Source of the DNA: Bacillota bacterium
Lineage (GTDB): Bacteria > Bacillota > Syntrophomonadia > Syntrophomonadales > Syntrophomonadaceae
Length of the DNA: 35,083 bases
Assembly: GCA_023395515.1 (NCBI GenBank)
Contig: JAEWZB010000071.1
Span: forward strand, 1 to 35,083
Direction of reading: 5' to 3'
Below, one piece after another: positions 1-7,633 of this stretch; within the stretch, counting starts at the first letter, position 1; every line of letters begins with the position of its first letter. The notes beneath the pieces were generated by a model. That model was not told the origin of the DNA, did not search any database, and saw only the letters and a program-made list of their open reading frames with translations. Both the position numbers and the translations under genes were made by a program.

Positions 1-1078
1 TAACTTCTATGTCCTTACGGGAATTTTTCCGATGTTTCAGTTTGGCCATAATGAACACCATAGTAGGATATAAAATATAAATAGGAAACGTTACAAAAAC
101 CGTCGAAGCAGCCTGGGTAGCTAAAAACCCTACGTCAGAGGGAAAGGAGTCATACATCAAGGCTAAGATCAAAAAGCCTACCGGTACTACTAATGCATGG
201 CGGCTTTTTAACCTGAAAAAGTGCTGCAATCCTAAAACTAAAGTTTTATGAGTAATCACAATAGCTGACATTACGGTGGTAAAAAACAATATGAAGAAAA
301 ATAGCTCCACCCGCTGAAATTCCTGAAACTGAACTAAACGGAAAATATCATAAAAGGGATAACGGGAGACTTCCAAATACTTACCTAAGATGCCCAGAAC
401 TAAAAGGCTGCGAATAGTTAAAGCGATACTGCCGGCTCCAAACCAAAAATATAAGTGTTTCTTATTTTTTTTTAAATCAACTACATAGGGCAACAGGAGA
501 GCGATAACAACTAATTCGGCGAAGGGCCAATTAGCTGCATAAATTGTTCCCCCGAATATCTGTTTAACATTAGCTAAAATCGGAGGAATGTTAGAGTAAT
601 CAAATAAGGGGAAACTAGCGGCAAAGCCTAAAACAACTAAAGCTATTATCGGCCATATAAATATATCTGATAACCGTCCTATAGCAATAAGTCCATGGAA
701 AATTACATAACAGGAAGTGCACATCATGGCAATGGCCAGAAGTATTTCCGGGGTAGTAAGGTAAATAATTTTTAAAAAAACCATAGCATCAAAAAGGATT
801 AACATAGCTACTAAAAGTATGCTCCAGATATACAGCAAATTTAATACTTGGCCGACTAATTTACCGAAAGCTAGCTCGGCTATTTGCATAATACTCTGAC
901 CAGGGTATAGTTCCTGTAATACTATTAATATGTGTAATAAATATAAACCTACAAATGAGGCTAAAATAGTGGAAATCCATACATCTTGCGTTATTATACT
1001 TTCTGGTACGAAAATTAGGGCACTGCCTAATAAATACATGAAGATTAAGAATCCTAGTTGTCTGCTATATAATTCCAT
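1..1078 (-). CDS. GerB-type spore germination permease (second copy in operon), cut by window edge
   Basis: Translating the minus strand from the ATG at 1078 gives 359 open codons with no stop before the left edge, so the 3' end is missing. The protein starts MELYSRQLGFLIF and is almost entirely hydrophobic, with about ten membrane segments, ending in a basic tail (KLKHRKNSRKD). This matches the GerAB / spore germination permease family (usually 360-370 residues), an APC-superfamily inner-membrane subunit thought to bind the germinant. Probably only a few residues are lost. AGGAG lies about 9 bases before the start, and the gene follows the small D-type gene after 17 bp. It is the second permease of the operon, the first being at 5539-6660. 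The family call is firm; the germinant is unknown. Confidence 0.9.
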   Translation of the reverse strand, partial: MELYSRQLGFLIFMYLLGSALIFVPESIITQDVWISTILASFVGLYLLHILIVLQELYPGQSIMQIAELAFGKLVGQVLNLLYIWSILLVAMLILFDAMVFLKIIYLTTPEILLAIAMMCTSCYVIFHGLIAIGRLSDIFIWPIIALVVLGFAASFPLFDYSNIPPILANVKQIFGGTIYAANWPFAELVVIALLLPYVVDLKKNKKHLYFWFGAGSIALTIRSLLVLGILGKYLEVSRYPFYDIFRLVQFQEFQRVELFFFILFFTTVMSAIVITHKTLVLGLQHFFRLKSRHALVVPVGFLILALMYDSFPSDVGFLATQAASTVFVTFPIYILYPTMVFIMAKLKHRKNSRKDIEV

Positions 1079-1095
1079 AATGTTAAAGCTCCTAA

Positions 1096-1329
1096 CTATG
1101 ATTTAATGGCAAAGAATGATCCTATAGCCTCACCTACAGGGTATAATTTAGTAATAAGATGACCCGGATTAGGCAAAAAATTATAATCATAATGATATTG
1201 AATAGCATAAAAACTAGCTATCAGAAGAATTAATAATGGAATAGATAGCTCCTGCCAGGCTTTTTTTACCAGGAGCGGATAAAACGAGATAAGACTTAAT
1301 AATGTAAAAACTATTAGAGCGACCAGCAT
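1096..1329 (-). CDS. small two-helix membrane protein, probable germinant-receptor D subunit (copy 2)
   Basis: A 77-residue protein with two hydrophobic segments (about residues 2-20 and 30-45) and a polar C-terminal part. The ATG at 1329 has AAGGAG 9 bases upstream. It sits between a GerC lipoprotein and a GerB permease and has the size and topology of the small D subunits described in Bacillus germinant-receptor operons, which modulate receptor function. The same arrangement, GerC then a small two-helix gene, occurs a second time at 2498-2710. Sequence similarity between the two small proteins is weak by eye, so the assignment rests mainly on size, topology and position. Confidence 0.7.
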   Translation of the reverse strand: MLVALIVFTLLSLISFYPLLVKKAWQELSIPLLILLIASFYAIQYHYDYNFLPNPGHLITKLYPVGEAIGSFFAIKS

Positions 1330-1350
1330 TACAATGTACTCCTTTGCTAT

Positions 1351-2496
1351 TTAACGGAATAAGTTATTATCGACCAAATCAGATAATACTAAGAAGGCTT
1401 TAACTTCTACATTAGCCTCTACTTGAGGATATAACTCAGGCCAATCCTCTTTGATTTTTTGCCAATGTTTAGGCTGGTAACGATAAATAGTGCGGCCAAA
1501 CCCCAGAAAATCACTATTAACTTCTTGCCCCTTGGCAATAGCTGCCTTAATTTGACTAGCTATCTCATTTTGAGCTGCTTTTTCAACTTGGGGCATAAAC
1601 TGGGGATCTTGTTGACAAGCTCTTCCGCTTATTTCCTTTAAGTCAAATGTGGTATCAACGGTAATATTCATAATTAACTTATCACCCTTTAATAAAGGGC
1701 GCACTTTACTTTTGCACTCATCGAGTTCCAGACTTATTTTAACTTCGGGATCATCCGGTAAGGTTATGGTAATTAGTGCTCCAGGTTTTCCCGAGGTTAA
1801 CCAGTATAAGCCGCGACTTTCTGTAACATCTAATATACCTGCTAGTTGGGGACCATTAAAAACAGCCGTACCATTAATAGTTAAAATATCTTTATCCTTA
1901 AGGTCTTTAGTTACTGATACCATGGGGGCAAAGGGATCAATACCGGGGGTAGTAGATTTAACAATAAATTCATTCAAGGTCACCGGGACATATATACCTA
2001 AATGTTTCTCCTGAGTATTTAATATTTTTAATATGCCCCGGGCGGAACATAAGGATAAAGGACAGTCGGCATTATACATTTTCCCTAAAGACACATTATG
2101 GGATATTAAAACAGATGAGCTCATGCGGACATTACGGTTACGAAACAGGAAGTCTAATAAAATACTTAAATCATTGCGGGCTAACTTTTCCCCAATAACA
2201 AAAATATCGGCATGAGGCCATAAGGGAATTCGAGGTAAAGTTAGCATTATTTTACGGGCAGCTTCTACCATAGTATCACCAACTCCTGAACAAACCATAA
2301 ATTGCGATTCGGTTTTATCAACCTGCGGGTTAACAGGTTTATTAAGCTGAGCTGTAAATAAAATTCTGCCATCATCAGTTAAATCTGCTCCTAATCCGGA
2401 ACAGACGGCAGTATCATTAACACTTATTTGATTCCAACAACCGGAAGTGAAACTAAGGGACATTATCAAAAAGATAATAATTATTTTTTTAGCCAT
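1351..2496 (-). CDS. GerC-type spore germination lipoprotein (copy 2)
   Basis: Ger(x)C-family lipoprotein of 381 residues. The chosen ATG at 2496 (MAKKIIIIF) has GGAGG 5 bases upstream; an ATG at 2541 in the same frame would lie inside the upstream small gene and spoil the signal peptide. A hydrophobic signal peptide ends in a lipobox (TSGC), giving a lipidated Cys20. The body carries family landmarks such as LTLPRIPLW, ILNTQEKHLGIYVP and VNSDFLGFG. Known role of the family: outer leaflet subunit of the germinant receptor in the spore inner membrane. It is clearly a paralogue of the GerC at 2729-3880, so the pair arose by duplication. It starts one base after the stop of the small gene upstream. 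Confidence 0.93.
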   Translation of the reverse strand: MAKKIIIIFLIMSLSFTSGCWNQISVNDTAVCSGLGADLTDDGRILFTAQLNKPVNPQVDKTESQFMVCSGVGDTMVEAARKIMLTLPRIPLWPHADIFVIGEKLARNDLSILLDFLFRNRNVRMSSSVLISHNVSLGKMYNADCPLSLCSARGILKILNTQEKHLGIYVPVTLNEFIVKSTTPGIDPFAPMVSVTKDLKDKDILTINGTAVFNGPQLAGILDVTESRGLYWLTSGKPGALITITLPDDPEVKISLELDECKSKVRPLLKGDKLIMNITVDTTFDLKEISGRACQQDPQFMPQVEKAAQNEIASQIKAAIAKGQEVNSDFLGFGRTIYRYQPKHWQKIKEDWPELYPQVEANVEVKAFLVLSDLVDNNLFR

Positions 2497-2497
2497 A

Positions 2498-2710
2498 TTA
2501 GCCTCCATAATGGTTGGATAAAAAAACTGCCAAAGCTTCAAAAGGGTTAAACACCGGTAGATTATAAAAATTAATTAATGCCATGATTACACCAACTGTG
2601 TATACTATGGCAAATACTGCTATTTCTTTATAAAGCTTTTGCCTAATTAAAGTGGGCAATTCCAGCCCTAGTATTAATATAAAAACCGCAACTAATAAGG
2701 TTATCAGCAT
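2498..2710 (-). CDS. small two-helix membrane protein, probable germinant-receptor D subunit (copy 1)
   Basis: A 70-residue protein with two clear hydrophobic segments (about residues 1-20 and 28-48) and a short tail ending NHYGG. The ATG at 2710 is preceded by GGGAGC at 8 bases. It lies 18 bp after one gerC and one base before the next gerC, so it is translated as part of the germination operon. Size, two-helix topology and place match the D subunits of Bacillus germinant receptors. The function assignment is inferred from context; no enzymatic motif is present. Confidence 0.72.
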   Translation of the reverse strand: MLITLLVAVFILILGLELPTLIRQKLYKEIAVFAIVYTVGVIMALINFYNLPVFNPFEALAVFLSNHYGG

Positions 2711-2728
2711 AGTTATAGCTCCCTATAT

Positions 2729-3880
2729 TTATCTGAACTTAAATGACTCATCAGTTAAATAACTTCTTCTTAAGCGGAATTTCACGTCAATATTAGTTTT
2801 GATATGGGGGAAGTAATCATTCCAATCAGCTTCGATTTCCCGCCATACTTCAGGATAACTATGATTTAACAGCTTACCCCAGCCAAAAATATCGCTGTTT
2901 AACTCTTGGGCCCGTATTATAGCTAGAGCAATTTCCTTTTCAATTTCTTGAGCAGCTAATTTTTCAATAGCCGTAAACCCTTTTAGGTTTAGCAGGTCAT
3001 TAGTAGAATGTTGTTCATAAAAATTGCTTTCGGCCTCAATCTTAATGTTTACAGAAATAACGCCTTTTTTATCAATAATTGGTTTAACCTTAGCTGTGGA
3101 GCGAATTACTTCTATACCAATCAGCTTTTGAGGATCTTGGGGATCGGGGATAGATATTACTCCTCCTTGTATTGGTTTATTATTAAGCCAACGGTAACCG
3201 CGGCTTTCTTTTTCATTGAAGCTGCCTACCATTTTACGGTCGGCAAAAATTGCACTGCCATCTACTTTTAAAGTTTCGGTATCTCCATTTTTTATTACTG
3301 TAACCATAGGAATAATTAGTTCTATTCCGGGAGTGGCAGCCTTTTGTAAAAAGTCGCCCAAAGATATCGGAACATAAATACCTAATTGTTTTTCTTGGTT
3401 ATTTAATATTTTGGTTATTCCTAGTGCGGGTAAGGGCTCTAAAGGAGTCTTTACTTGAAATAAATCTTCCGGGGTAATGTCTTTGCAAACTACTACCATG
3501 GCATTATTACGAATATTAGGATTTCTAGCTAATACATCAGAATAAAGAGCAGCATCCTTAGTTACTAAATTTTCTCCCAAAACTATTACACTAGCATAAG
3601 TCCATAGAGGAACCCGAGGCAGGGTCAAAAGCAAGTTGCGAGATGCCATAATTATAGTTTCACCTGTTTCAGAAACAACTATAAAAGACTCCTCTTCGCC
3701 ACTATGGCCTCCTTGCTCGGCAGTCAAGGGTTTGGCTAATTGAGTACTAATTTTAAATTTATCTTCTTCCCAATCGAATCCTATTCCAATAGGAATAGAG
3801 GTATCATTTACATCTTTAGCTTCACAACCTGCACAGAGAATTAAGAAAAATATTATAAATAAGGGGCCTATATTGCGCAT
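2729..3880 (-). CDS. GerC-type spore germination lipoprotein (copy 1)
   Basis: Ger(x)C-family lipoprotein of 383 residues. The signal peptide (MRNIGPLFIIFFLILCAGC) ends in the lipobox LCAGC, so Cys19 should be lipidated. Landmarks shared with its paralogue downstream include LTLPRVPLW, ILNNQEKQLGIYVP and LNSDIFGWG. The start codon overlaps the stop of the GerA gene (TAATG), so the two are translationally coupled. Family role: C subunit of the GerA-type receptor, needed with the A and B subunits to respond to nutrient germinants. Confidence 0.95.
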   Translation of the reverse strand: MRNIGPLFIIFFLILCAGCEAKDVNDTSIPIGIGFDWEEDKFKISTQLAKPLTAEQGGHSGEEESFIVVSETGETIIMASRNLLLTLPRVPLWTYASVIVLGENLVTKDAALYSDVLARNPNIRNNAMVVVCKDITPEDLFQVKTPLEPLPALGITKILNNQEKQLGIYVPISLGDFLQKAATPGIELIIPMVTVIKNGDTETLKVDGSAIFADRKMVGSFNEKESRGYRWLNNKPIQGGVISIPDPQDPQKLIGIEVIRSTAKVKPIIDKKGVISVNIKIEAESNFYEQHSTNDLLNLKGFTAIEKLAAQEIEKEIALAIIRAQELNSDIFGWGKLLNHSYPEVWREIEADWNDYFPHIKTNIDVKFRLRRSYLTDESFKFR

Positions 3881-5457
3881 TATTTTTCCTCACTTTCAGA
3901 GGCAGGAAAATTTTCCCGGGTTTGATTTTTCATGCCTTCCATATAAGGCCGTTTTTTATCCTTAAACCAAGGGCGCCTGACGAAAATATCCGATAATTGG
4001 GCCAAGTTCAAAGGTGCAATGGGTGATAAATATGGTTGCCCGAAACTGGATAAGGAAACCATGCGGGTAATAAAGAGTATTAAAGCAATCATAATCCCTA
4101 AAAAGCCCAGCGAAGCAGCCGCCAGTAGAAAACCAAATCGGGATATGCGGATTATGATTCCGGCACTATAAGCCGGAGATACAAATGAGGCTATACCGGT
4201 GAAGGCCACAACTACTACCATAGGGGTAGAAACTAGCCCGGCTCTTACCGCCGCATCACCAATAATTAAAGCCCCGACTATACTGACGGCCGGCCCTACG
4301 GCCCGGGGAAGTCTAAGCCCGGCTTCCCGCAACATTTCAAAGGTAGCTTCTAACAGCAAAGCCTCTACAAAGGGTGGAAAAGGCACTCCTTGCCGGGTAG
4401 CAGCTATAGTAAGATATAAAGAAGTAGGAATCATTTCATGATGATAAGTAATAACTGCTACATATAATGAGGGCAAGAGTAAAGCCGCAAACATAGCTCC
4501 GAATCGTAATAGCCTGAATAAACTGGCTGGTACATAATGGATATAATAATCTTCTGAAGCTATAAGGAATTGAGGAAAAGTAATAGGAACTACCAGAGCC
4601 ATGGGAGAACCATCAACCATAATACATATCCGGCCTTCTAATAAATGGCCACATACTTTATCAGGTTTTTCGGTATGTTCTGCCTGAGTAAATAGAGTTT
4701 CTTTAGAATCTACGATCATTTCTTTTAAATAGCCGGTATCTAATATACCGTCAATATCTATTTTTTCCAGGCGCCTTCTAACTTCATTTATTAGCCCTGC
4801 GGGGGCAATATTTTCTATATAACATAGAACTACATCAGTTTTAGTAATACGTCCTATGACCATAGATTCGATTTTAAAATTAGTAGATTTAATCCGCCTG
4901 CGCAGTAAGGCCGTATTATAACGCAGCGTTTCCGTAAATCCTTCCTTAGGACCAAATATAACTACTTCATTGTCGGGAGTTTGTACCGGCCGGGACTCCC
5001 AGGAACGGGTACCGGCAACCATAGCTTTATCAAATCCATCTATTATGATAACGGTATCCCCGGAGCTTATATGATGGCAGACTTCTTGCAAAGTATTGAT
5101 GGTTCTAAGCTCAGCCATAGATAATATACGGCTTTCTATAGCCGAAAAAATATCTTCAGTCTTATAAAGAGTGAGGTATTCGGTGGAGAGTTTTTCTATT
5201 TCCAGCATGAGGGGTTTTAAAATATTATTTTCTATTTCATTTCTATCTACTAATCCGTCGAAATATAAAAGAGCCGCTTCTATAGCCGGATTTTTATTAA
5301 ACTGAAATTTCTTAATAACTGCATCAGAACATTTAGATAGTAACCTATCTAAATTATTTAAGTTATCAGTAATATTAGTAGATAAATTTTGGGCTACTAA
5401 TTCCCGGTTCGTAATAGGCTTCTGGGCAGGTGGCTGACGTCTGTTAATATACCTCAC
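3880..5457 (-). CDS. GerA-type spore germination receptor subunit A
   Basis: A 525-residue GerA/SpoVAF-family protein. It has a long hydrophilic N-terminal half (residues about 1-300), then about five membrane segments, and a charged C-terminal tail. Family motifs in the membrane half include PFPPFVEALLLE, FEMLREAGLRLPR and VSIVGALIIGDAA. The start is a GTG with AGGGGGA about 8 bases upstream. It is the only A subunit visible, while B, C and D subunits each occur twice in this operon. The known role is as a membrane subunit of the nutrient receptor that triggers ion release from spores; recent work on the family describes the A subunits as oligomeric ion channels. Confidence 0.95.
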   Translation of the reverse strand: MRYINRRQPPAQKPITNRELVAQNLSTNITDNLNNLDRLLSKCSDAVIKKFQFNKNPAIEAALLYFDGLVDRNEIENNILKPLMLEIEKLSTEYLTLYKTEDIFSAIESRILSMAELRTINTLQEVCHHISSGDTVIIIDGFDKAMVAGTRSWESRPVQTPDNEVVIFGPKEGFTETLRYNTALLRRRIKSTNFKIESMVIGRITKTDVVLCYIENIAPAGLINEVRRRLEKIDIDGILDTGYLKEMIVDSKETLFTQAEHTEKPDKVCGHLLEGRICIMVDGSPMALVVPITFPQFLIASEDYYIHYVPASLFRLLRFGAMFAALLLPSLYVAVITYHHEMIPTSLYLTIAATRQGVPFPPFVEALLLEATFEMLREAGLRLPRAVGPAVSIVGALIIGDAAVRAGLVSTPMVVVVAFTGIASFVSPAYSAGIIIRISRFGFLLAAASLGFLGIMIALILFITRMVSLSSFGQPYLSPIAPLNLAQLSDIFVRRPWFKDKKRPYMEGMKNQTRENFPASESEEK

Positions 5458-5538
5458 TATTAGTTCCCCCTATAATTCTAAATTACTGGAATTATGAAAA
5501 AGATTGCCATTAGTTTAAGCTAGAGGCGGGTACTTTAT

Positions 5539-6660
5539 TCACATTATTAATGTGGACGTATCCTTGTTAGGAGATGCATCAACTGGTTTATCCGGTTTAA
5601 ATAAAGCCATAATAAAAAGTAGAAAAGGAATTAAGAGAAAGAATAAAAGGTAGATTCCAATAATAATTTGTTGATTAAATATTTTCAAGACCATAATATT
5701 GGGACCAATTATAAGCGATAATACGGCAATAATTAGACTGCTAGGAGCAGCTAAAAAGTCATAAGTTTTTAAATTAAAGACTTGCTGCATAGTCAGACAA
5801 GCCATATACCAAAATATTGTGAAAGCTCCCACAATTCCGGTAATCCATATTCCTATAAACAAAATATCAACATTAGTAATAAATTCGCTGATATCTATTA
5901 ATCTTACTAAAGAAAACGCAGGAAAAACCAACATACCGGAAGCTATTCCGCCATACACTAAAGTTATGGCTAATGAGGGCAAAACCATAAGCAGAATATA
6001 AGAAAATAAAACCTTGACCATTATGGAGTGTACCCCGGAAGGGTGATTAGAAAAGTAAGCAATAGTTAGAATGGGAAACAATCTACCTAAAATCGAGGTG
6101 GTAGAAATAACTGCCAATCCAAAGTCGGTTAAATCCATATACCCTAGAGGCAGTAAATTACCCATATCAACATTTTGGGTGGCGGCTAATAATACAATCC
6201 CAATGGAAAACGGAAATCCTACCATAACAATTATTTCGCATAAGCGAGCAAAATTCTCAAAACCGTTTTTAATTGCTACATAACCTAAAAATAGCAAAGC
6301 AACAATAAAAACACTAATAGGAGTACCTGGTAATACATTAATTTCTACGAAGTTGGTAAATAAACTTAAAGTAAAACCAGCCGTTACCAGAAATACTAAT
6401 ACATAAATAAAGGCTAGTACCCGTCCCCCTATTTTACCTAGATATTCTTCCAGTAAATAAGGGAAGGGATTACGGCTCTTGCGAATTAAATAACTAAACA
6501 TCATCACTATAAAGATACCTGGAATAATAGCAGCCAGACTAGCTAACCAAGCATTATGATAAATTAAGAGTGCCAACCGTTTAGGCTGTTCTAAAAAAGC
6601 AATAGGGCCTACTGAAATCAATAGCAAGCAATATATTTGAAAATTAGATATTCGATACAT
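5539..6660 (-). CDS. GerB-type spore germination permease (first gene of the operon)
   Basis: GerAB-family permease of 373 residues with about ten membrane segments, starting MYRISNFQIYCLLL. The ATG at 6660 is preceded by AGGTGG at about 8 bases and gives the usual family length; the longer open frame from 6768 adds 36 residues with no ribosome binding site and is not preferred. It is the promoter-proximal gene of the minus-strand germination operon and lies 81 bp before the GerA gene. Family role: germinant-binding subunit in the spore inner membrane. Which amino acid, sugar or other germinant it binds cannot be told from sequence. Confidence 0.93.
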   Translation of the reverse strand: MYRISNFQIYCLLLISVGPIAFLEQPKRLALLIYHNAWLASLAAIIPGIFIVMMFSYLIRKSRNPFPYLLEEYLGKIGGRVLAFIYVLVFLVTAGFTLSLFTNFVEINVLPGTPISVFIVALLFLGYVAIKNGFENFARLCEIIVMVGFPFSIGIVLLAATQNVDMGNLLPLGYMDLTDFGLAVISTTSILGRLFPILTIAYFSNHPSGVHSIMVKVLFSYILLMVLPSLAITLVYGGIASGMLVFPAFSLVRLIDISEFITNVDILFIGIWITGIVGAFTIFWYMACLTMQQVFNLKTYDFLAAPSSLIIAVLSLIIGPNIMVLKIFNQQIIIGIYLLFFLLIPFLLFIMALFKPDKPVDASPNKDTSTLIM

Positions 6661-6799
6661 ACCTAAATCCACCTTTGTTAATATTTCCTGCCTAGTTTTA
6701 ACCAAATAACTCGGTAATATTAGTAACTTACACATAAATTTTTCTATAAACACATATAATTGAAGCAATAAAATTTTTCTAAGGTTGATGGTAAAAAGT

Positions 6800-6829
6800 G
6801 AATAAAAGGGGATTTTGAGTTATATACTA
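6800..6829 (+). promoter_or_regulatory. candidate sigma-G promoter of spoVT
   Basis: GAATA at 6800-6804 (TGAATA from 6799) and TATACTA at 6823-6829 are separated by 18 bases. This differs by one base from the forespore sigma-G pattern (GMATR, 17-18 bases, CATNHTA). spoVT is a known sigma-G gene in Bacillus, which supports the reading. The element sits 59 bp before the spoVT start. The 227-bp divergent gap (6661-6887) must also hold the promoter of the germination operon, but no convincing match was found for that strand. Confidence 0.55.
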
Positions 6830-6887
6830 TCATTGAGAAAAGAAAACAACATTTTCAATTTCTTCAAAAAAGGAGGGATAATTGTAA

Positions 6888-7451
6888 ATGAAAGCAACAG
6901 GAATTGTACGCAGGATTGATGACCTAGGCAGAGTAGTTATTCCCAAAGAAATACGCAGAACTCTACGCATTCGTGAGGGTGACCCTCTGGAGATTTTTGT
7001 TGACCGTGAAGGAGAAGTTATATTAAAGAAATATTCCCCCATCGGGGAATTGGGGGATTTTGCTAAAGAATATGCTGATTCACTGCACGAAACTACCGGT
7101 CATGTATCTATTATTGCCGATCGTGATGTTATAATTGCAGTAGCGGGGTCTAATAAGAGGGAATTCATGGGTAAACCCGTAGGTAAGGCGGTAGAAAGAG
7201 CGCTAGATGAAAGAACTATTCTAATCACCAAGGAAGTTGAAACTCCTGACGACGAAAATATTCACGTCATCCAAAATGATGACCGTGAATATACGGTAAA
7301 ATCACAAGTCATAGCACCTATTATTACTCAAGGCGATCCGATTGGAGCCGTAATAATCCTTAGCAAGGAGCCGGGAGTAAAACTAGGTGACATGGAAGTG
7401 AAGCTTGCCGAAACCGCAGCGGGATTTTTAGCTAAACAAATGGAACAGTAG
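6888..7451 (+). CDS. spoVT: stage V sporulation transcriptional regulator SpoVT
   Basis: A 187-residue regulator with an N-terminal AbrB-type swapped-hairpin DNA-binding domain (residues 1-52, with GIVRRIDDLGRVVIPKEIRR) and a C-terminal GAF-like domain (about 56-180). In Bacillus SpoVT tunes sigma-G-dependent genes in the late forespore, including germination-receptor operons. The length is typical for the family. The ATG has AAGGAGGG 11 bases upstream. It is transcribed divergently from a germination-receptor operon, a class of SpoVT targets, and is followed by a clear terminator, so it is probably monocistronic. Confidence 0.97.
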   Translation: MKATGIVRRIDDLGRVVIPKEIRRTLRIREGDPLEIFVDREGEVILKKYSPIGELGDFAKEYADSLHETTGHVSIIADRDVIIAVAGSNKREFMGKPVGKAVERALDERTILITKEVETPDDENIHVIQNDDREYTVKSQVIAPIITQGDPIGAVIILSKEPGVKLGDMEVKLAETAAGFLAKQMEQ

Positions 7452-7472
7452 ACTACTTTAATACCTAGAAGG

Positions 7473-7505
7473 GCGGTCTTATGAGTCAGTAAGATCGCTT
7501 TTTTT
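7473..7505 (+). terminator. rho-independent terminator after spoVT
   Basis: Stem GCGGTCTTA / TAAGATCGC (9 bp with one G-U pair), an 8-base loop and a run of seven T. It lies 21 bp after the spoVT stop codon. Confidence 0.9.
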
Positions 7506-7597
7506 AATTTTGCATTAGGGAAAAGGAAATCTTAATTCAGCGCATGAATAATAACTTTTTACCGCAAAATCATAATTAAAATTAGCTATCACAGATA

Positions 7598-7606
7598 TGG
7601 TATAAT
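7598..7606 (+). promoter_or_regulatory. extended -10 promoter element for the spoVB-like gene
   Basis: TGG followed directly by TATAAT (7601-7606) forms an extended -10 box. No good -35 hexamer lies 16-18 bp upstream. Transcription from it would begin a few bases before the GGGGAGG ribosome binding site at 7621, giving a very short leader. Confidence 0.45.
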
Positions 7607-7633
7607 ATACCTCATAAAATGGGGAGGACGATA

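Noticed and set aside
1649..2014. 121-residue plus-strand open frame within gerC
   Set aside because: Opposite a clear lipoprotein gene; no binding site or recognisable motif.
6661..6790. Sigma-G promoter for the minus-strand germination operon
   Set aside because: The best pair (GTTTATA and GTTACTA on the minus strand) has two or more mismatches in the -10 box, so it was not listed.
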